From Liolophura sinensis (Eukaryota > Mollusca > Polyplacophora > Chitonida > Chitonidae): DNA of 64,000 bases. The translations under genes and the position numbers were made by a program. The notes beneath the pieces are model-generated. The model made no database searches and had not been told where the DNA came from. It was given only the letters and a program-made list of their open reading frames with translations. The number at the start of each line of letters is the position of its first letter. The stretch's first letter is position 1. This document shows, piece after piece, positions 37,701 through 52,157 of this stretch. The stretch is taken from NCBI RefSeq assembly GCF_032854445.1, contig NC_088297.1, forward strand, positions 7,675,375 through 7,739,374, in the 5' to 3' direction.

Positions 37701-40700
37701 GTATTCTGCACAGCGTGTCAAATATCCTTCAAAGTAGACGGTCTCGAGCCCTAGGTCCGTATTTATGAAGCAACAAGATTTCAGTCATAAATTGCAAGTG
37801 GTTAAAAAGCCAAATTCACAACAGAACAGAACTCAAATTGTGACTGGCACATCGTTCTGCAGTGAATAATCAGTGGTGGAATTTTAAACCTCCTAGAGCA
37901 AAACATTTAAACTGTAGCTGAGATTGAATTTCTTGACTTATAGGTGGAGAAAATATAAAAATCACAAAGTTGACATGAAAGATTGCGAAAAGTTATTCCT
38001 AAATGTGGTCTTCAATATTTTTCCGAATTTTTCTTAAGAAGAAAAAGACACTGAAAATACTTTTTGTATGGTGGGTAATTGGGGCCACCTTTTGGTATTT
38101 ATAGTCTTTGTTTAATAATGTCACAAATGAGGATGTAACACAGTTCTAATAAATATTTTTGCACTACAAGTTGTTCTTTTCAGCTAACAAATGGATTAAA
38201 CCTCTATTTGGATTGTATTCATATTTTTAATATGTTCATAAATATTATCATAATTTAGGTTAAATGTTAAATGTTTAAACAACAAATTTACATTAAAATA
38301 AATTTGTTAGACAAGCATCACATCCTTATTTAGACGATTATTATGCAACAACGATAAATACCAAAAGTTGGTCCCAAATACTCACCATACAAAAATATTT
38401 CCAAATACCCTTTTGAAAAATAAATCCCCAAAAATATTAAAGATCATATTTGCAAATAAGTTTTGACGCTCTTTCATCTGATTTTGGCATCATTTTTATG
38501 TTTCCTTCTCCTTTAAGTCTTAAAACGTTTAATACATACGGGTCCAGGCGTATAATTAACAGAGGGTATAATTAATAGAGGGTTACGTTACATGCTTCAT
38601 GCACAGAAATTCACATGGGCATACAGGACATGTGTCATGTATATATGATAAAGACAGAAGGGGAAAAAAGCGAATATTTCCACCCCGTAAATCACTAGAC
38701 TTTACAAATCAGCTGCTGTCATAAAAAATTAACTAAACCATGATTGACCTTGTTCATTAATAAGCAAGCCATATGCTGATAGCAAATACATGGTACATTA
38801 AACTGCATTTCCCGTACGCTTATTTGATTGGTGTATTACGCCCCACTTATTTGACGGCGGCCAGCATTATGGTGGGTGGAAACTGGGCAGAGCCCGAGGC
38901 AAACCCACGACCATCCGCAGGTTGTTGGCAGAGCTTCCCACGTACGGCCGGAGAGGAAGCCAGCATGAGCTGTATTCACAGCGACCGATTTGGCGAGACT
39001 TCTGGTTTATTAGGCTGCGCTAGCGCGCTAACCAACTGGGCCACGGAGGCCACGAAAATAGACACACGAAATCATGTTGATATCATATGTGATAATGTAG
39101 TAAATTTCGTCTGAATATCGAAAACTGTCTTGAATTTTAATGTGCTTTTTACACTTTGTTTATTTTTTAAATCCCTGATACTTCACAAATAGACCGCAAT
39201 GAAGGGCAATGATGCTGTGCATTTCTTACAATGACTTCAACGTATGCTTTCAAAACTTGAGAAGAGATGGGTAACACTGTGTAGTCTGCAGGGAGTTATT
39301 TTGAAGGCGACAATTTCGATTTGGAATTAACGTTTTTATGGGCTATACACCGCGTACTTTTTTTTATCGAACCTCGTATGTCAAATTCGTAAGGCTCTTC
39401 TCCTTGATATGTATTTTTCACTGAATAGATATGGAAGGCAGGGATATTTGATAAGAAAAACAACAGAGAAGACAAGATCGCCATAATGACATCATCTGTG
39501 ACGCTGACCTTCACATATAGGCCAATTTCTTAGGTTTCTTGGTAGGTACGAGTCCTCACGTAACCCTCGGGTGTGTAGGCCTAAGTATTTGGGTCAGAAC
39601 CGTCTTTGCTCCTGTAACACTGCAGCTCTACGACAGGGGGTTTTCTGGTAAAAGACGAAGGTTCTCCCGAGCTATATCCGCTATCACCAATCATAACGCT
39701 GAGCACCCCCATTTGTATCCAGTGAGAGAGTGAATCAGTGCTTGGGGTTGAACGTTGTACTTAACAATTTTTCAGTCATATGACGACGAAGGAATCCTGA
39801 GAGTGCACATAATGTGCCTCCTCGTTGCAGGACGGATTTCCACCGCTCTTTTATTTAGTGCTGCTTCACTGAGACGACTTATCAAAGGCAAGTAAGCCGC
39901 ATTATACTGATATACATTATACTGATACGGCTATACAGTTGTTGCACTATCCCCTTCATGCTGAACGCCAAGCGAGGAAGTTCCAACTCTCTCTTTTAAA
40001 GTCTTAGGTGTGACTCGACCCAGGATTGACCCTTGATTTACCGCTCCCGAAGCGGGCGCTCTACCAGCTATGCTATCGCAGCCGGTCATTTGTATCTATG
40101 AACAATTATTAAACACCAACCATCAATATTATTTATATGACATATTCAGTTATTCTGAAAATATGACAAAATACAAATCGATACACTGTGTTGCCACATA
40201 CACATGTTTGTAGCGTCCTGCTTCTCTTCGTTAAGATTTAAGACTGAAGTATAAGTGCTCATAACACAATGGCCAGAAACGGTAAACATTGTAACTTCAA
40301 TAGCACACAAATACCCGACATTAATAAAGATATCAACATGTATTGCCTCTGGTAATTTTTCTAATAATCCTACTGGGAATGTAACCCGTGTCTCCCGGAT
40401 ATGACACAGGCTCTAGACTATATACTACACATACGTCTCCTACGGCATATAACAATGTAAATGGTGAAGACCATTTTCAAACTATAATAATAATGCATAA
40501 TACTGGTATGCGAGTGTATAAAACATAATAATTTTAACACATAATCTCTGGACTGCTGGATGGACTGCCTGGTTCAGTCATATTGATAAAACACACGTGC
40601 ACAATGATCCCCGTCATACCTGGATCCATTACAGTAATGGACTATTTCTAAGCAAGGGTAGCGCAGCGTAATGACCCAGAAGCCTCTCATCAATGTGGTC

Positions 40701-43700
40701 GCTGTGAGTTCATGTCCAGCTCATGATGGCTTTCTCTCCGGCTGTACGTGGGAAGGTCTTCCAGCAACCTGCGGATGGCCGTGGGTTTCACCCGGGCTCA
40801 GACCGGTTTCTTCCCACCATAATGCTGGCCGCCGTCGTAGAAGTGAAATATTCTTGAGTACGGCGTAAAACACCAATCAAACAAATAAATAAATAAATAA
40901 ATAAATAAGCAAGGGTAGATGCATTATCGATGTCTAGTGTATATTTTGTTCAGTGTAAATGAAATGAACAACTGAATTTCTGGGACGTTTTAGGAAAACA
41001 TCTGTGCTTACGGTATCAAAACAACACAAATACTGAGGGAAGCTACACACACGTCTAAAAATTACTGTCCCTGTCTCTAGAATGAGAAAGTATTCACCTG
41101 ACAGCGCCAACTATTTCTACCTATTTCTATTTCTATCACAGACTCCAGCATAAAAAATTGCCATCTAGCGTAAACTCTCGACTGCATGATCGACTGCTTG
41201 GTTCAGTCATATTGATAAAACGCATGTGTAGAAAGATCCCCGTCATACCTGGATCCATTATAGTAGTGGAGTATTGCTACGCGAGAGTACATGCATTATA
41301 GACGGAAAGCAGGGATAATATGTCTAGTGTAAATTTTAGTCCAGTGTAAATGAAATGAGCAACTGAATTTCAGGGAAGTTCTAGGAAAACATCTGTGCTT
41401 ACGGCATCAAAACAGCACGAAGCACAGAGCAAAAGCTACACATACAGGAAACGTCTAAAAATTACTGTCCCTGGGCATGAGAGAATTCACCTGACAGCAC
41501 CAAACATTTCTACCTCCCACAGACTCCAGCACAGATGATTGCCACCTGGCGTTCAACAAATGAACTATAATCTGGTCTTCTATAGTATGAATCTGATAGT
41601 GTTACTGGTAGGGTATACAAGACCGCATGAATGCGTCACTGCTGTGGGTTGGTGAGTCCGTGCGTGGGGAGGGATTTACGGATGATTCCGTTTTCAGTTT
41701 GGTGCAGCTCGGGCTGAGGACCCCTGGTGACGGCGGCTGGTGTTGCCTACCAGCTTGCTGTGAACGCGAGATAGCCTGAAGCTGATTCATTCTGAGCTTG
41801 AAAGCGCCTCGACTGTTCAGAAAAGCAGCTGACTTGACGATGGAACAGGGATAGCCGCGATAATGCAGGTACCGCTCAAGACAAGACCTCAGACTGTTGA
41901 AGGACAAAGGGTGGTAGTCACCACCCTGGCGGTTCTTCACCACCGCGAAGAACTGAGTGAGGTAACGATCGAGGTCCTCCGGGGGGATTTGCTCGACAGG
42001 GGTGGATACTTTAAATTGTTCACAGGCCAGCCATGTTTGGAGCACCTTGACAGCAGAGTACGTGTTCTTGATCGTGTCCTGGCAGGCTTGACCGGAACGT
42101 CGTGTAAGGCCCACTAGTGGGATCTGGGAGTGTCCCGCGCTTCCCGGGGACTTGGGAGCACCTTTGTCGTACCTAACGTAGGAAGCCAGCGGATCGACAA
42201 CTGGAATTAGAAACGACTGTATATAAGTGGCAGGTACATGCTTCCAGGAGCTTCTTGTCTTGTTTAAGAAAAACGACAGAATGTTGAGATGTAGCCAAAC
42301 TAAAGTAACATCCCACAACATGAAGCTGCCGCCTAATCACAAAGCATGCATTTACAGGAACACGTGGAGATATACACTATAACACAGGTTTGTCGGGCAT
42401 GACGGTGTTTACAGGTACTGAAAAACTCTCAATGTACGAATTTTGATCTGAAAAGGTCAACGGTCACAGATGAGGACTTCAGGTAACAATCCAAGGTGAT
42501 CTTGAGTACTCTCTTGCGGGACCTATAAAAAAACATTAAGTGTATGGTTTTCAGCAAACTGAAGAAAGATATGCCAAACTAATCAGTTTTGAAGCATATT
42601 TTATATTTCCTATCATCACCTCTACTTTATGCATATTTTATGTTAATTTTCGGGAATATTCGGACGAACATACTGAGATCCTAACGCACTCACTTCGCGC
42701 TCTGGCCCGAACAAAGTTGTTTTGACAGCTATCACCGATGACGTCACCATACAGCAGACCACTTAATTTCCCGAAAGGAGCTTGCGGAAAATTCTGGTTT
42801 AAAGCAGTTTTTAACGCCCCTGGAAGAAAACTTGGAAGCTGTTTTGTACTTTATATATTAGGCCACATCTTACACTCCATATTTCTAAACAAAAACTGAT
42901 GCACCCATATACCTATTAATGTATGTTCTTAGACATAATAATGTTGGGAAGGGTCAAACCTGAGAAATGAGGAGTTACATGTAGGTTAAAGTCTTGCCGA
43001 ATGCAATCTAATGCCATCTAGATGTTCTACCTATACGTGCGTGTATGTCGACCGTCAAGGGCTTGTCTGAGTGTTGGAAACATAGCCATGTCAGCCAATA
43101 TGAACGATGAGTGGAGAATTCATTTTCACAATATATCAGTAAAGAACGAACCTGTCTACGAAAAAATAAACCCGTCTCTTTCACCCAAAAAACAGTAAAG
43201 ATGGGTTGAAGAGTGAGGTACACGATTAACGATGGAAAAAGTGTGGCGAAACTCTATCCTACAACTACACCACACACTGAGTGCCAGGTAGGGTTAGCAA
43301 TCACAATATGTTTGCTCAAACATACCACACTCACGTAACAGGAACACAGTACATGTAAACAAAATCATTGTAGGCCTACTTGAAAATCTAATATTGCACG
43401 AAATACCTGAACGGGAGTAATTGTGAAAATAAATACCCGATTTTAATTAAACTTATGCATGCACAAATTCAATTCTACAGACAGACAAACGGACAGACGT
43501 AGAAGACAGACATACATGGTGAATCCAGTATACCCCTCCCCAACAGTTCCCAAAGAAATACAATGGAAATAATAAAAACAATTAGCAAATAAAGCTGGTA
43601 GAAAGTGAGATAGGCTGGTAGCATGTGAGATAGGCTGGTAGCATGTGAGATAGAAGCTTTCAAGAGTTTTCAATGATACAGGGAACACAGTCGATTTTCT

Positions 43701-46700
43701 AAGCACGAAATCGAATTCAAAATTCAAAATAATTACCAGGTCAAACACAAATACAGATATCTCATTTGCGTTTTAATTGCAACAGTCCATAAAAGCCTCA
43801 TGTTTATTAATATAGAGGTTTATTAAACAACACGTTTATTGTTTCCTTAACAGCCTCACAAGCTGCACCCCATTGCCACTGCGACAAAATCTACGTCACT
43901 TGGACATTTTAAGCATTTACTGGCGGTTGACAAATATGTCAACATGCCACACGATGTCAACATAATATTGAGTCTGTATGTGTCAATGTTTACGGTAAGC
44001 AAACTTTTACCAATAGCACCAGGCGCTCAGCGAAGTTTGTCCTTCACCGTATGTCCCACTAGTTAGTTCTAACACACACAGTGTGCACATAGAACCAGCT
44101 TTAATAGCAACTGTCAAATTCCACGGAACATATAAATTGATACTTTGAAATATTAGCAACTGTGTTAGTAAATTCGAGCAAAAATATACATTTACAATGT
44201 TTGACAAAAAAGAAAACTCCGACAAAACGGAGGAGTCCAAAACCGAAAAGTATTCAGATTTGCGTGAAATGTGTAGGTTAAGCTTACTGCACTGTTCCAT
44301 TAAGAGCCACATTGGTAATTAAAACGAAATCATTTCTATACGTGTCATTTAAGTATCTGTCCCTAGAAAGAAGTAGTCGCCGGAATGAAAGAATTCCTCC
44401 TTGGCACCAAGCTATACCCTTTCCGCGGTAACTTGACTCAAGTCTAGACGTCACAAGAAGAAGAATGTTAAGACAGCGACTGCTCTGCCACGCTTGAACC
44501 TTGGATTACCTCCTCGTGTCAAATAAAGATCTTTACATAATCTGTGTCTTGAGATACAACGCACCCCCAGCTTGTGACGTACACCTTAGCACCGATATGG
44601 AATTCATTGCGAATTTGACAACATGGAGTGGAATGTACGATTGGACTACATAATAAACGCGACTGAAAATATCCAAGAATCAGCCTGGTGACAGGGCATG
44701 TGATTATTGGGTCGTTGTACTGTTCAAGTCTTTTTCTCACACAGCGCTTAAGCTGTCCAACCAGATAACGTCTAACCCATACAGTAGATACCTTCACTTT
44801 CCTATCTATATTTTCTATCTTTTGGTCACGCTTACTATTCGAGCCTTGATCATAAACCCGGTTACGTCCTCTGAGCTAAACCAAGTTTAGATCTCCTCTC
44901 AAGGAAAGCTTTGACACTTTCCTTGAAAACGCTGTGGTCTCTAATAGAAACGCCATAGCCATGACAGTTCAGATAACGATCAATACTGTAGCGCAGACCG
45001 GTCAAGGCGCTGGGCTTGTACTCCCGACCGTCAGGCATCATCACTGTGGAGAAGAATTGCGCCAGAATGGGATCAAGTTCCTCTGGGGAAATGTTCTGTA
45101 TAGGTCTGTAGGCTCCGGAATTATATTGCCAAAACCAACCCTCAAACACCTTAGCTCCACTGCGATACCTCCTAGGTAGACGTTCGGCTGCTGTAGTACC
45201 AGAGAGACCACCTACAACCGGTAAAACGTACACAGTTGAACGGGAGGAGTCATCGAGAAGTTGTGTGTAGCGGGTCATTAGAAGAAACTAATAGCAACCT
45301 ACTAGAGACTCGAACGTACCAGAATGTTTGAAAACCATTATATTTTGAGAAAAAGGAACTAGTTCTCGTTCATACTGATGACAGTCTACTGCAAGTGACG
45401 AGAGTAACGTCTTGATAAGGTATAATATAATTACAGTATATGTATATCCAAGTCGTAACAACTCCAGAAAGAATTCCCTATATACTGAAAACAGTTTAAA
45501 GTTGCTGTGTATGAACAGTACAACAGCTCATCCTACAACTGACAGTAGGGGCCTCCGTGGCTCAGTTGGTTAGCGCGCTAGCATAGCATAATGACCCAGG
45601 AGTCTCTCACCAATGCGGTAGCTGTGAGTTCAAGTCCACCTCATGCTGGCTTCCTCTCCGGCCGTATGTGGGAAGGTCTGTCAGCAACCTGTGGATAGTC
45701 GTGGGTTTCCCCCGGGCTGTGCCTGGTTTCCACCCACAATAATGCTGGCCGCCGTCGTATAAGTGAAATATTCTTGAGTACGGCGTAAAACACCAATCAA
45801 ATAAATAAAATAATTACAACTGACCGTACACTCTCATTCCCCGGTCAGTCCCAGAAATCTCAATTATTGTTATTCATATTCAGCTGTAAGGCAAATGTTC
45901 ATGCAAAACATAGAAAATTTAAAATCCGCTTTGACGAACAGAAGCTCCTTCGATGCTATATTTTTTAAAAGTCGATATCGTGTAGCGCAAACAACCAATA
46001 CCGACAACTGCGAGTCTGGTAGAAACCTGCGGATGGCCGTGGGTTCCCCCCAGGTTAATTGCTGGAAGAAAGCAGGATACTTGAGATAAGACAGCAATAT
46101 GTCACACACAACTGACAGCCTGCATGCCATGTATGAATTGAATGCCACATATTACTTAAAGACAAACGGTCTTGAACCACTGAAAGAATGGTTAAAGGCA
46201 AACGGCCATACGAGAGACGTGAGCCGGAAATTGCCAACATGCCTTAAACCATTGAAAGAATGTGCAAACGGCCATACGAGAGACGTCGGCCACAAATTGC
46301 CAACAAAGCCCACAAACAAGTAAAGCTAGGTCATAAATTCAAAAGCTGTAATCAGGAACTGAACTCATACATTAGGACTTCAGGTAGACCCATGAAACTA
46401 GACAATATAGCTGTAATTAGAACTGTAGGTAGAAAACGGAAAGAAGACAATATGTTTAATGCTGACGGATTTCATTAGACAGCCTTTATTACAGAGCAGT
46501 GAATTTGAAAAATAATGCCACCGCTCATCAACTGATCGCATAATGATCATTCGTTTACACTGGTTGGTTAGTTGGTTGTAATTGTAGATGTAAAGGTTGT
46601 TCACATGTTGGTGCAAATATTATGATATATGGGGGAAACACAACACAAGCTTTAATGTCATACAAAACAAAATTATAAATGAGATTTATTTTACAGGAAA

Positions 46701-49700
46701 AAAATCCTACACTTAAACGAGGTGACAATGCGTACCTTTAGCACTAGTGCCTATACCATATGCCTCTTAATCTCAACTGAGCAACCGGTGGGATAAACAA
46801 TTCAAGAAATCTCGGCCATCCACTACGAACCTTTTGATGATATGTGCTGTCTTACCCTTCCCAAATAACTATGTACAGCACCGTTTAAAACATTTACGAA
46901 TTGCCAGTGGAATCCAGCATGGACCTTCTCGAGAAGTAAGCTGCGTAACTCTTCCGAAAGAACTTTGGATCTCGGATAGAACAGGCATAACCTTTGGATT
47001 CCAGATAGCGGTCTATGCCATATCGTATCGATTTTAGTGTGCCAGATTTGTATTGACGACCATCAGGTAACATGATGGTAGAGAAGAAATGTTCCAGCAA
47101 CAGGTCAAGCTCTTTTGGGGGTATGGAATGTATAGGTCTCAGGTCTGGCGGGTTGAAACCCCGCAGCCAGCCTTGGAGAATGTTGGCTCCACTCCGATAC
47201 CGTCTTGGCAAGAGACCTGGAGTTCTCGTCACACCGCTATCGCGACCTGCAATGGCCAAAAGGGCACAATCAATCGAAGAGCATTAAGTCTGAATCGGTT
47301 GAAGCTGGTCCGGAGCTAGAAAGGACGAGGAAATGTACGAAATACCTTAGCTGTCCGCAAAACAGGTGATTTGCATTTTCTACTGCCTATTAAATGGAAC
47401 TCAGCCAACTAGGCAAAACAGATTAATTGTTCTATGAAACCAGGGGAAGTTGATGAACAAAATAGTACAGTGTTACAACTTTGCAGCTCTCTGATTTACA
47501 CCACACCCTAAACACAACAAAATGCAGTCAACACAAATACTGTACACACCTATACCCTAGACTCCACAAAAAACTTTAACGGCATCTAGATTTTCCCGTC
47601 ATATCACAATACCTCGCCTTAAACCTAAGCAAGTGCTTTGTGCTCTTATAACAGTCGTGAAGTGTTTAAGGAAGGCTGGCCGTCTTCTTTTGGTTTAGTT
47701 GAAGATGACGAAGTAAACTCGTCAACTGTTAAAAAGGGTCAGTCACAAGTCAACATTATACGAAAATTGTTTGAACATTTTGCATAATTAAGTATGGCAC
47801 ATGATGGAGTATATTTATTCATGCATGTGTTCTGTGATTTAACGTCCTGCTTAACAATTTTTCACTCATATGACGACAAAGAGTCATTAAGTGTGTGTAC
47901 ATATACTTTGATATGTTTTCTTGTGTCAGGGCAACTGGATGACACCAAAATGCTGCCGCCACTGAAGTATCATGCCAAAGACACCAGACATGACACACCA
48001 TACACAGTGCTACAGATATTTTTTTTTGTAGAGGGAATACGGTTCTCCCGACTTGGAAAGACTTCCGACTTTCCTAATACACTGTAGGCAGAACACATTT
48101 CTTTTACTCAAGTACTCAACACTTCACTATTTTAGGTCACCAGTAATACACCTGGAAAGTGTGAAGATGATCGAGTGAAAGGGGGTGGAGAAAAAACATA
48201 CATACATGTCTACATAAACTGACAAAGTACAGAGATTCTTGCCTTTGTACTTATACACGACTGTACAAGTAGATGTACATGTAAATTGCCCAAAATTCAA
48301 AATAAAATTCTAGAATAAAGTAATTATTTCAGCTCTTCCGCAGCTTTCTCATCAACCTGTGTGGGGTTTATTTCAACGACTCACTCACTGCTGACAATTT
48401 TATAACCTGGAAATTACACAAATCCAACGCATGCAAGATCGCGGACAGCGATTCAAAAATAAGCATTTTCCTATGCAATAGCGTTGAGAGGACCGTTTTC
48501 TTCCCCAACGCCGTCTGCTACGAAGGAGATCATGTGGTCTCAAGCTTCCGATCTGTCTTACGGAATGAAAGTGTCTTATTCCGATCAGACGTACAGGCTG
48601 TTCCACATAATCACCATGACCACGACAATGGTATCCACGTGTACTTCCAAGATCCACTGTATAATATTGACCTTCCCGTGGACTATCTACTTTGAGAAAC
48701 TAGATGACTAACCATGTTTTAATATTTATGTCGATCCTACTGTATATAAAGATAAGCCCTACAACGGCAACATTTCGGTTGTGCACACTGATTTAAAACA
48801 TGAACAAGATTTCATGGACATTATTCCATTATACAACTTCGTTATTGACCTCACAATTTATTTAATGGGAAACTCGTAAAACTCCTTTCCGCCTTTATGA
48901 AGATGGTCTAATGCTGTGAAAACATTTATTTGTAATCAAAAACATATATGAAGTACACACGCACTGCAACGTCACAGAAGAAAACGATGCATTCTATTGT
49001 CATTTGGACCCTCTGTGTAGCTCATCCTCTGGTCTCCTATTGTTGAACTATTTGTTTCCCTCAAATACAAATACTGAGCTTGGCTCATAAGGCCACTAAC
49101 AACTTTCAGTCTCGTTAACCATATACAGGTATCTTATTTATTCGTATGCCACGGATTCATACAGCCTTTGTTTTGCTGTGTTGCTGAATGAGGAAAATCC
49201 ACGAGGATACCAGAAAGATGGACACTCTTTTCAATTGATAAGCTGTCTTTACATATGGACATGTACTATTGTGCTATTCAAATTTGAAATAATTTCAAGC
49301 ATGGGAATGCTTTAAATCAGTGTAGGACATAACGGCAATTCTCCAAGCTATTAACATTATTCTGCTAAGATACAATTTGATACAGGACATTGTCCTTGTT
49401 TTACTTTTTATTTCCACGTTGAAATTCAATCATTCCCTCAACACGACACAGTGCTCTAATATGGTTGAAATGTGGTGTAAAACCCACAATGGGTGTCTTT
49501 CAAATGACTGCATCCATCCCTTCACTTCCAAATTCCAGGTTTTAACCAATTACGTCAATGAACAAGAGTGAACCAAAATCTCTCACGCATCCATCTTGAA
49601 ATGGGTTTACAATGCATACGTTTAACAGGAGTAAACATAAGCTATTTTTTCGGCAAACAGCCCCATCTGTAGGTAAACTTAGTTCTGCTTGTACTGATCC

Positions 49701-52114
49701 GTACATATACAATTTATTCTCATTATTACAAAGTTGTGCTGTCTATTTTCTAAATGTATGTTCAAATATAGATTTCATAAAATGAAAGCCTTGACTTTCG
49801 TCGGAGTTACACTCTATAGGTCGACTCAAATGATCAAATGCCATAAAAAGCAAGGTGCGCTTCAGAAATGTTTCCCATGTTCTGGGTAAACCAGCCTTGG
49901 TTAACAATACCTTGTACCCACCCGTATGGAATGGCCATTTCGCTTGGTTCCAGCATAGGCCTAAGTTTCGCTGAACAATTGGCAGGATTCAAATATCTTC
50001 TGTGTTCTGTGGCGTGCATATGACACGCAGTACATGTACATCATGCTACTCCTCGATAACTGACATCCATAAACCTCCATGCACTGTGGATCCAAAAATG
50101 GAAGGAATCGAAGTATCATCTCAAGACAAATTTTATCCGAAAGACGAATTTTGCATCGTGTTATGGGCAGCAGTGTGCGATGGGGATGTAGTGGGCATGC
50201 TCGAACTACAAAGTTCCTGACAGCGAAGTTTTATCGCCTCTGCACTATTCGCAAAAGCTGGAGAGCGTATAATGGAACACTGGTAGCCAGCTTCACGCAA
50301 GTAAAACTGTAGTCCGGCTCGAATTCTCCTTAAGCTGCTCGCGTCGTAATCCTGGCCGTTGCGTTTTTTGGCCTTGAAGAAAAATTCAGCCAGATACTTG
50401 TCCAGAACAGCCGGTGGAATCTCCTCAATGCGTCGGTGATCGTTATGCTCACTAGACCACAACCAGCGCTGAAACAGTCCCTTGGAAGCACTTGCGTTTC
50501 GAACGGTAGAATTGATGACTTTAGGCCTGCCGATTTCCAAAGTTTCTGGAACTGGTCCAAAATAACCGTCTGGGTGTCCAGATATTCCTGTGAATCCACT
50601 TCTGTAACCCCTGGGACCCTCCCACAACGATTCCGCCATCCCGCCCCGAACACGCCAAGGTCTGGCAACATATCATGTTAAATGTTCTCAGTAACCTCGT
50701 TATTACAGTCAGACAAACGTGACAAGATAACTTTAACTTCAACAAACAGCAGAATCAAACGAAAATATGAATCACATCTAAATCTGCATGACGAGCATCA
50801 GTAGATGTATAACTGCTTTACAGTGCCTTTAGTATACACGTGTACATGTTTTTTGCTAGCTCGAAAATGTAGCCTTCAAAGCAGTGTTTTATAGATAGGA
50901 ACTACCGTGCTGATCAACAGACAGGTACAGGTTTGCATAAAAATACATGTATAGAGTGACCCTTGGTTTTAAATCTACATGTAATAGCATCCCACAGTGT
51001 ACATGTCTGGCTGTAGGCGGCGCACCTGTTGAATATTAGAGGCAAAACATGTGCTTCCGGGAAATCTAAGAGCATAGAAGAAAGTAGATTACAGGTAGCA
51101 TTGGCTTAAGACGTACAGAGATCTAAAAAAGCGAGGTAGGATACAAGGTAAAACACGAAGATCACTAAAAACAGTGTTCCTGAATGCAATCATCAGAGCG
51201 TATGATGTCCGGAGTCATCCGGATTCAAACTGCGAAAGACGAAACTGATTCCATAAGGAACACACCTCTGTCCGTATATGTAAGCAGAGATGCAAGATAC
51301 AATGTGTTGATAAGGTGATAGAGGTATAAAGGCCCAACGCACTTGAACAAACAAAATTAGTATCTATGGAAACACAGCTCTCCTTGGCTATGAGCATACG
51401 ATAGTCTACACCGATTACTTAGGCAAAGCCATCCATATCAAAAGCGACACTGTCGTTTTCCACATATCCCTTTGCCACTGTAAGAACAGGATACTTGACA
51501 CCAAACCTTAATATGGCATCAAGAATTTATCAATTTAAACCAGTAAAATGGCTTTCATTTATATTTCATCAACTGATAAATTACTGCAAGAAAGCTTTCA
51601 TCGCATGACTAACCGAATGATTGAACCGAATACAACTAAAACTGGTCAACCTCGCAGACAGAACAAAATGTAGCGCTTGAAACCTTCATGTACATGCGAG
51701 TTATGGGTGTCCTGATGTAACATTTGTCGGGAAAATGTATAAAATTTATATTCAGATCAATGTTTGACCCTATTTCACACAGCACAACAGCCAACCCCAT
51801 TCTCAGGTGTCCCAACACCTCCATAGTTCTCACGACCATGGTTCAAACAATAAGCAGGAAGTTTAATGGCGATTTCTTGCTTTTCACCAACATGGTCCAT
51901 AGCCTGCATATTGACCTTGTCATATCAGTGAGTATCTGTGCGTCAAATACAAGGAAGTTAGTCAGTTACTTGCCAAGGGATGGTGGTTTCCTACAGAATT
52001 TATGATTTTCTTCATGTCTTTTACCCACAAAACTGTCAACACTGTTGTATAAGTGAAATATTCACAAGTACGGTATTAACCTCTAAACAAATATATGTAA
52101 AATAAATAAATATA

Positions 52115-52157
<43 letters not shown>

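Noticed and set aside
44519-44797. 92-codon minus-strand frame next to exon D
   Set aside because: No acceptor in a matching phase and no domain; it lies after the exon D stop and fits a 3'UTR.
48400-48657. 85-codon minus-strand frame
   Set aside because: Antisense shadow of the 48333-48695 frame, which has the acceptor and a homologous relative.
50330-50671. Second open frame overlapping terminal exon B
   Set aside because: It also has a phase-1 AG at TCCCAG, but does not encode the domain; the frame with IPPxxLDxYLAEFF aligns with the other exons.
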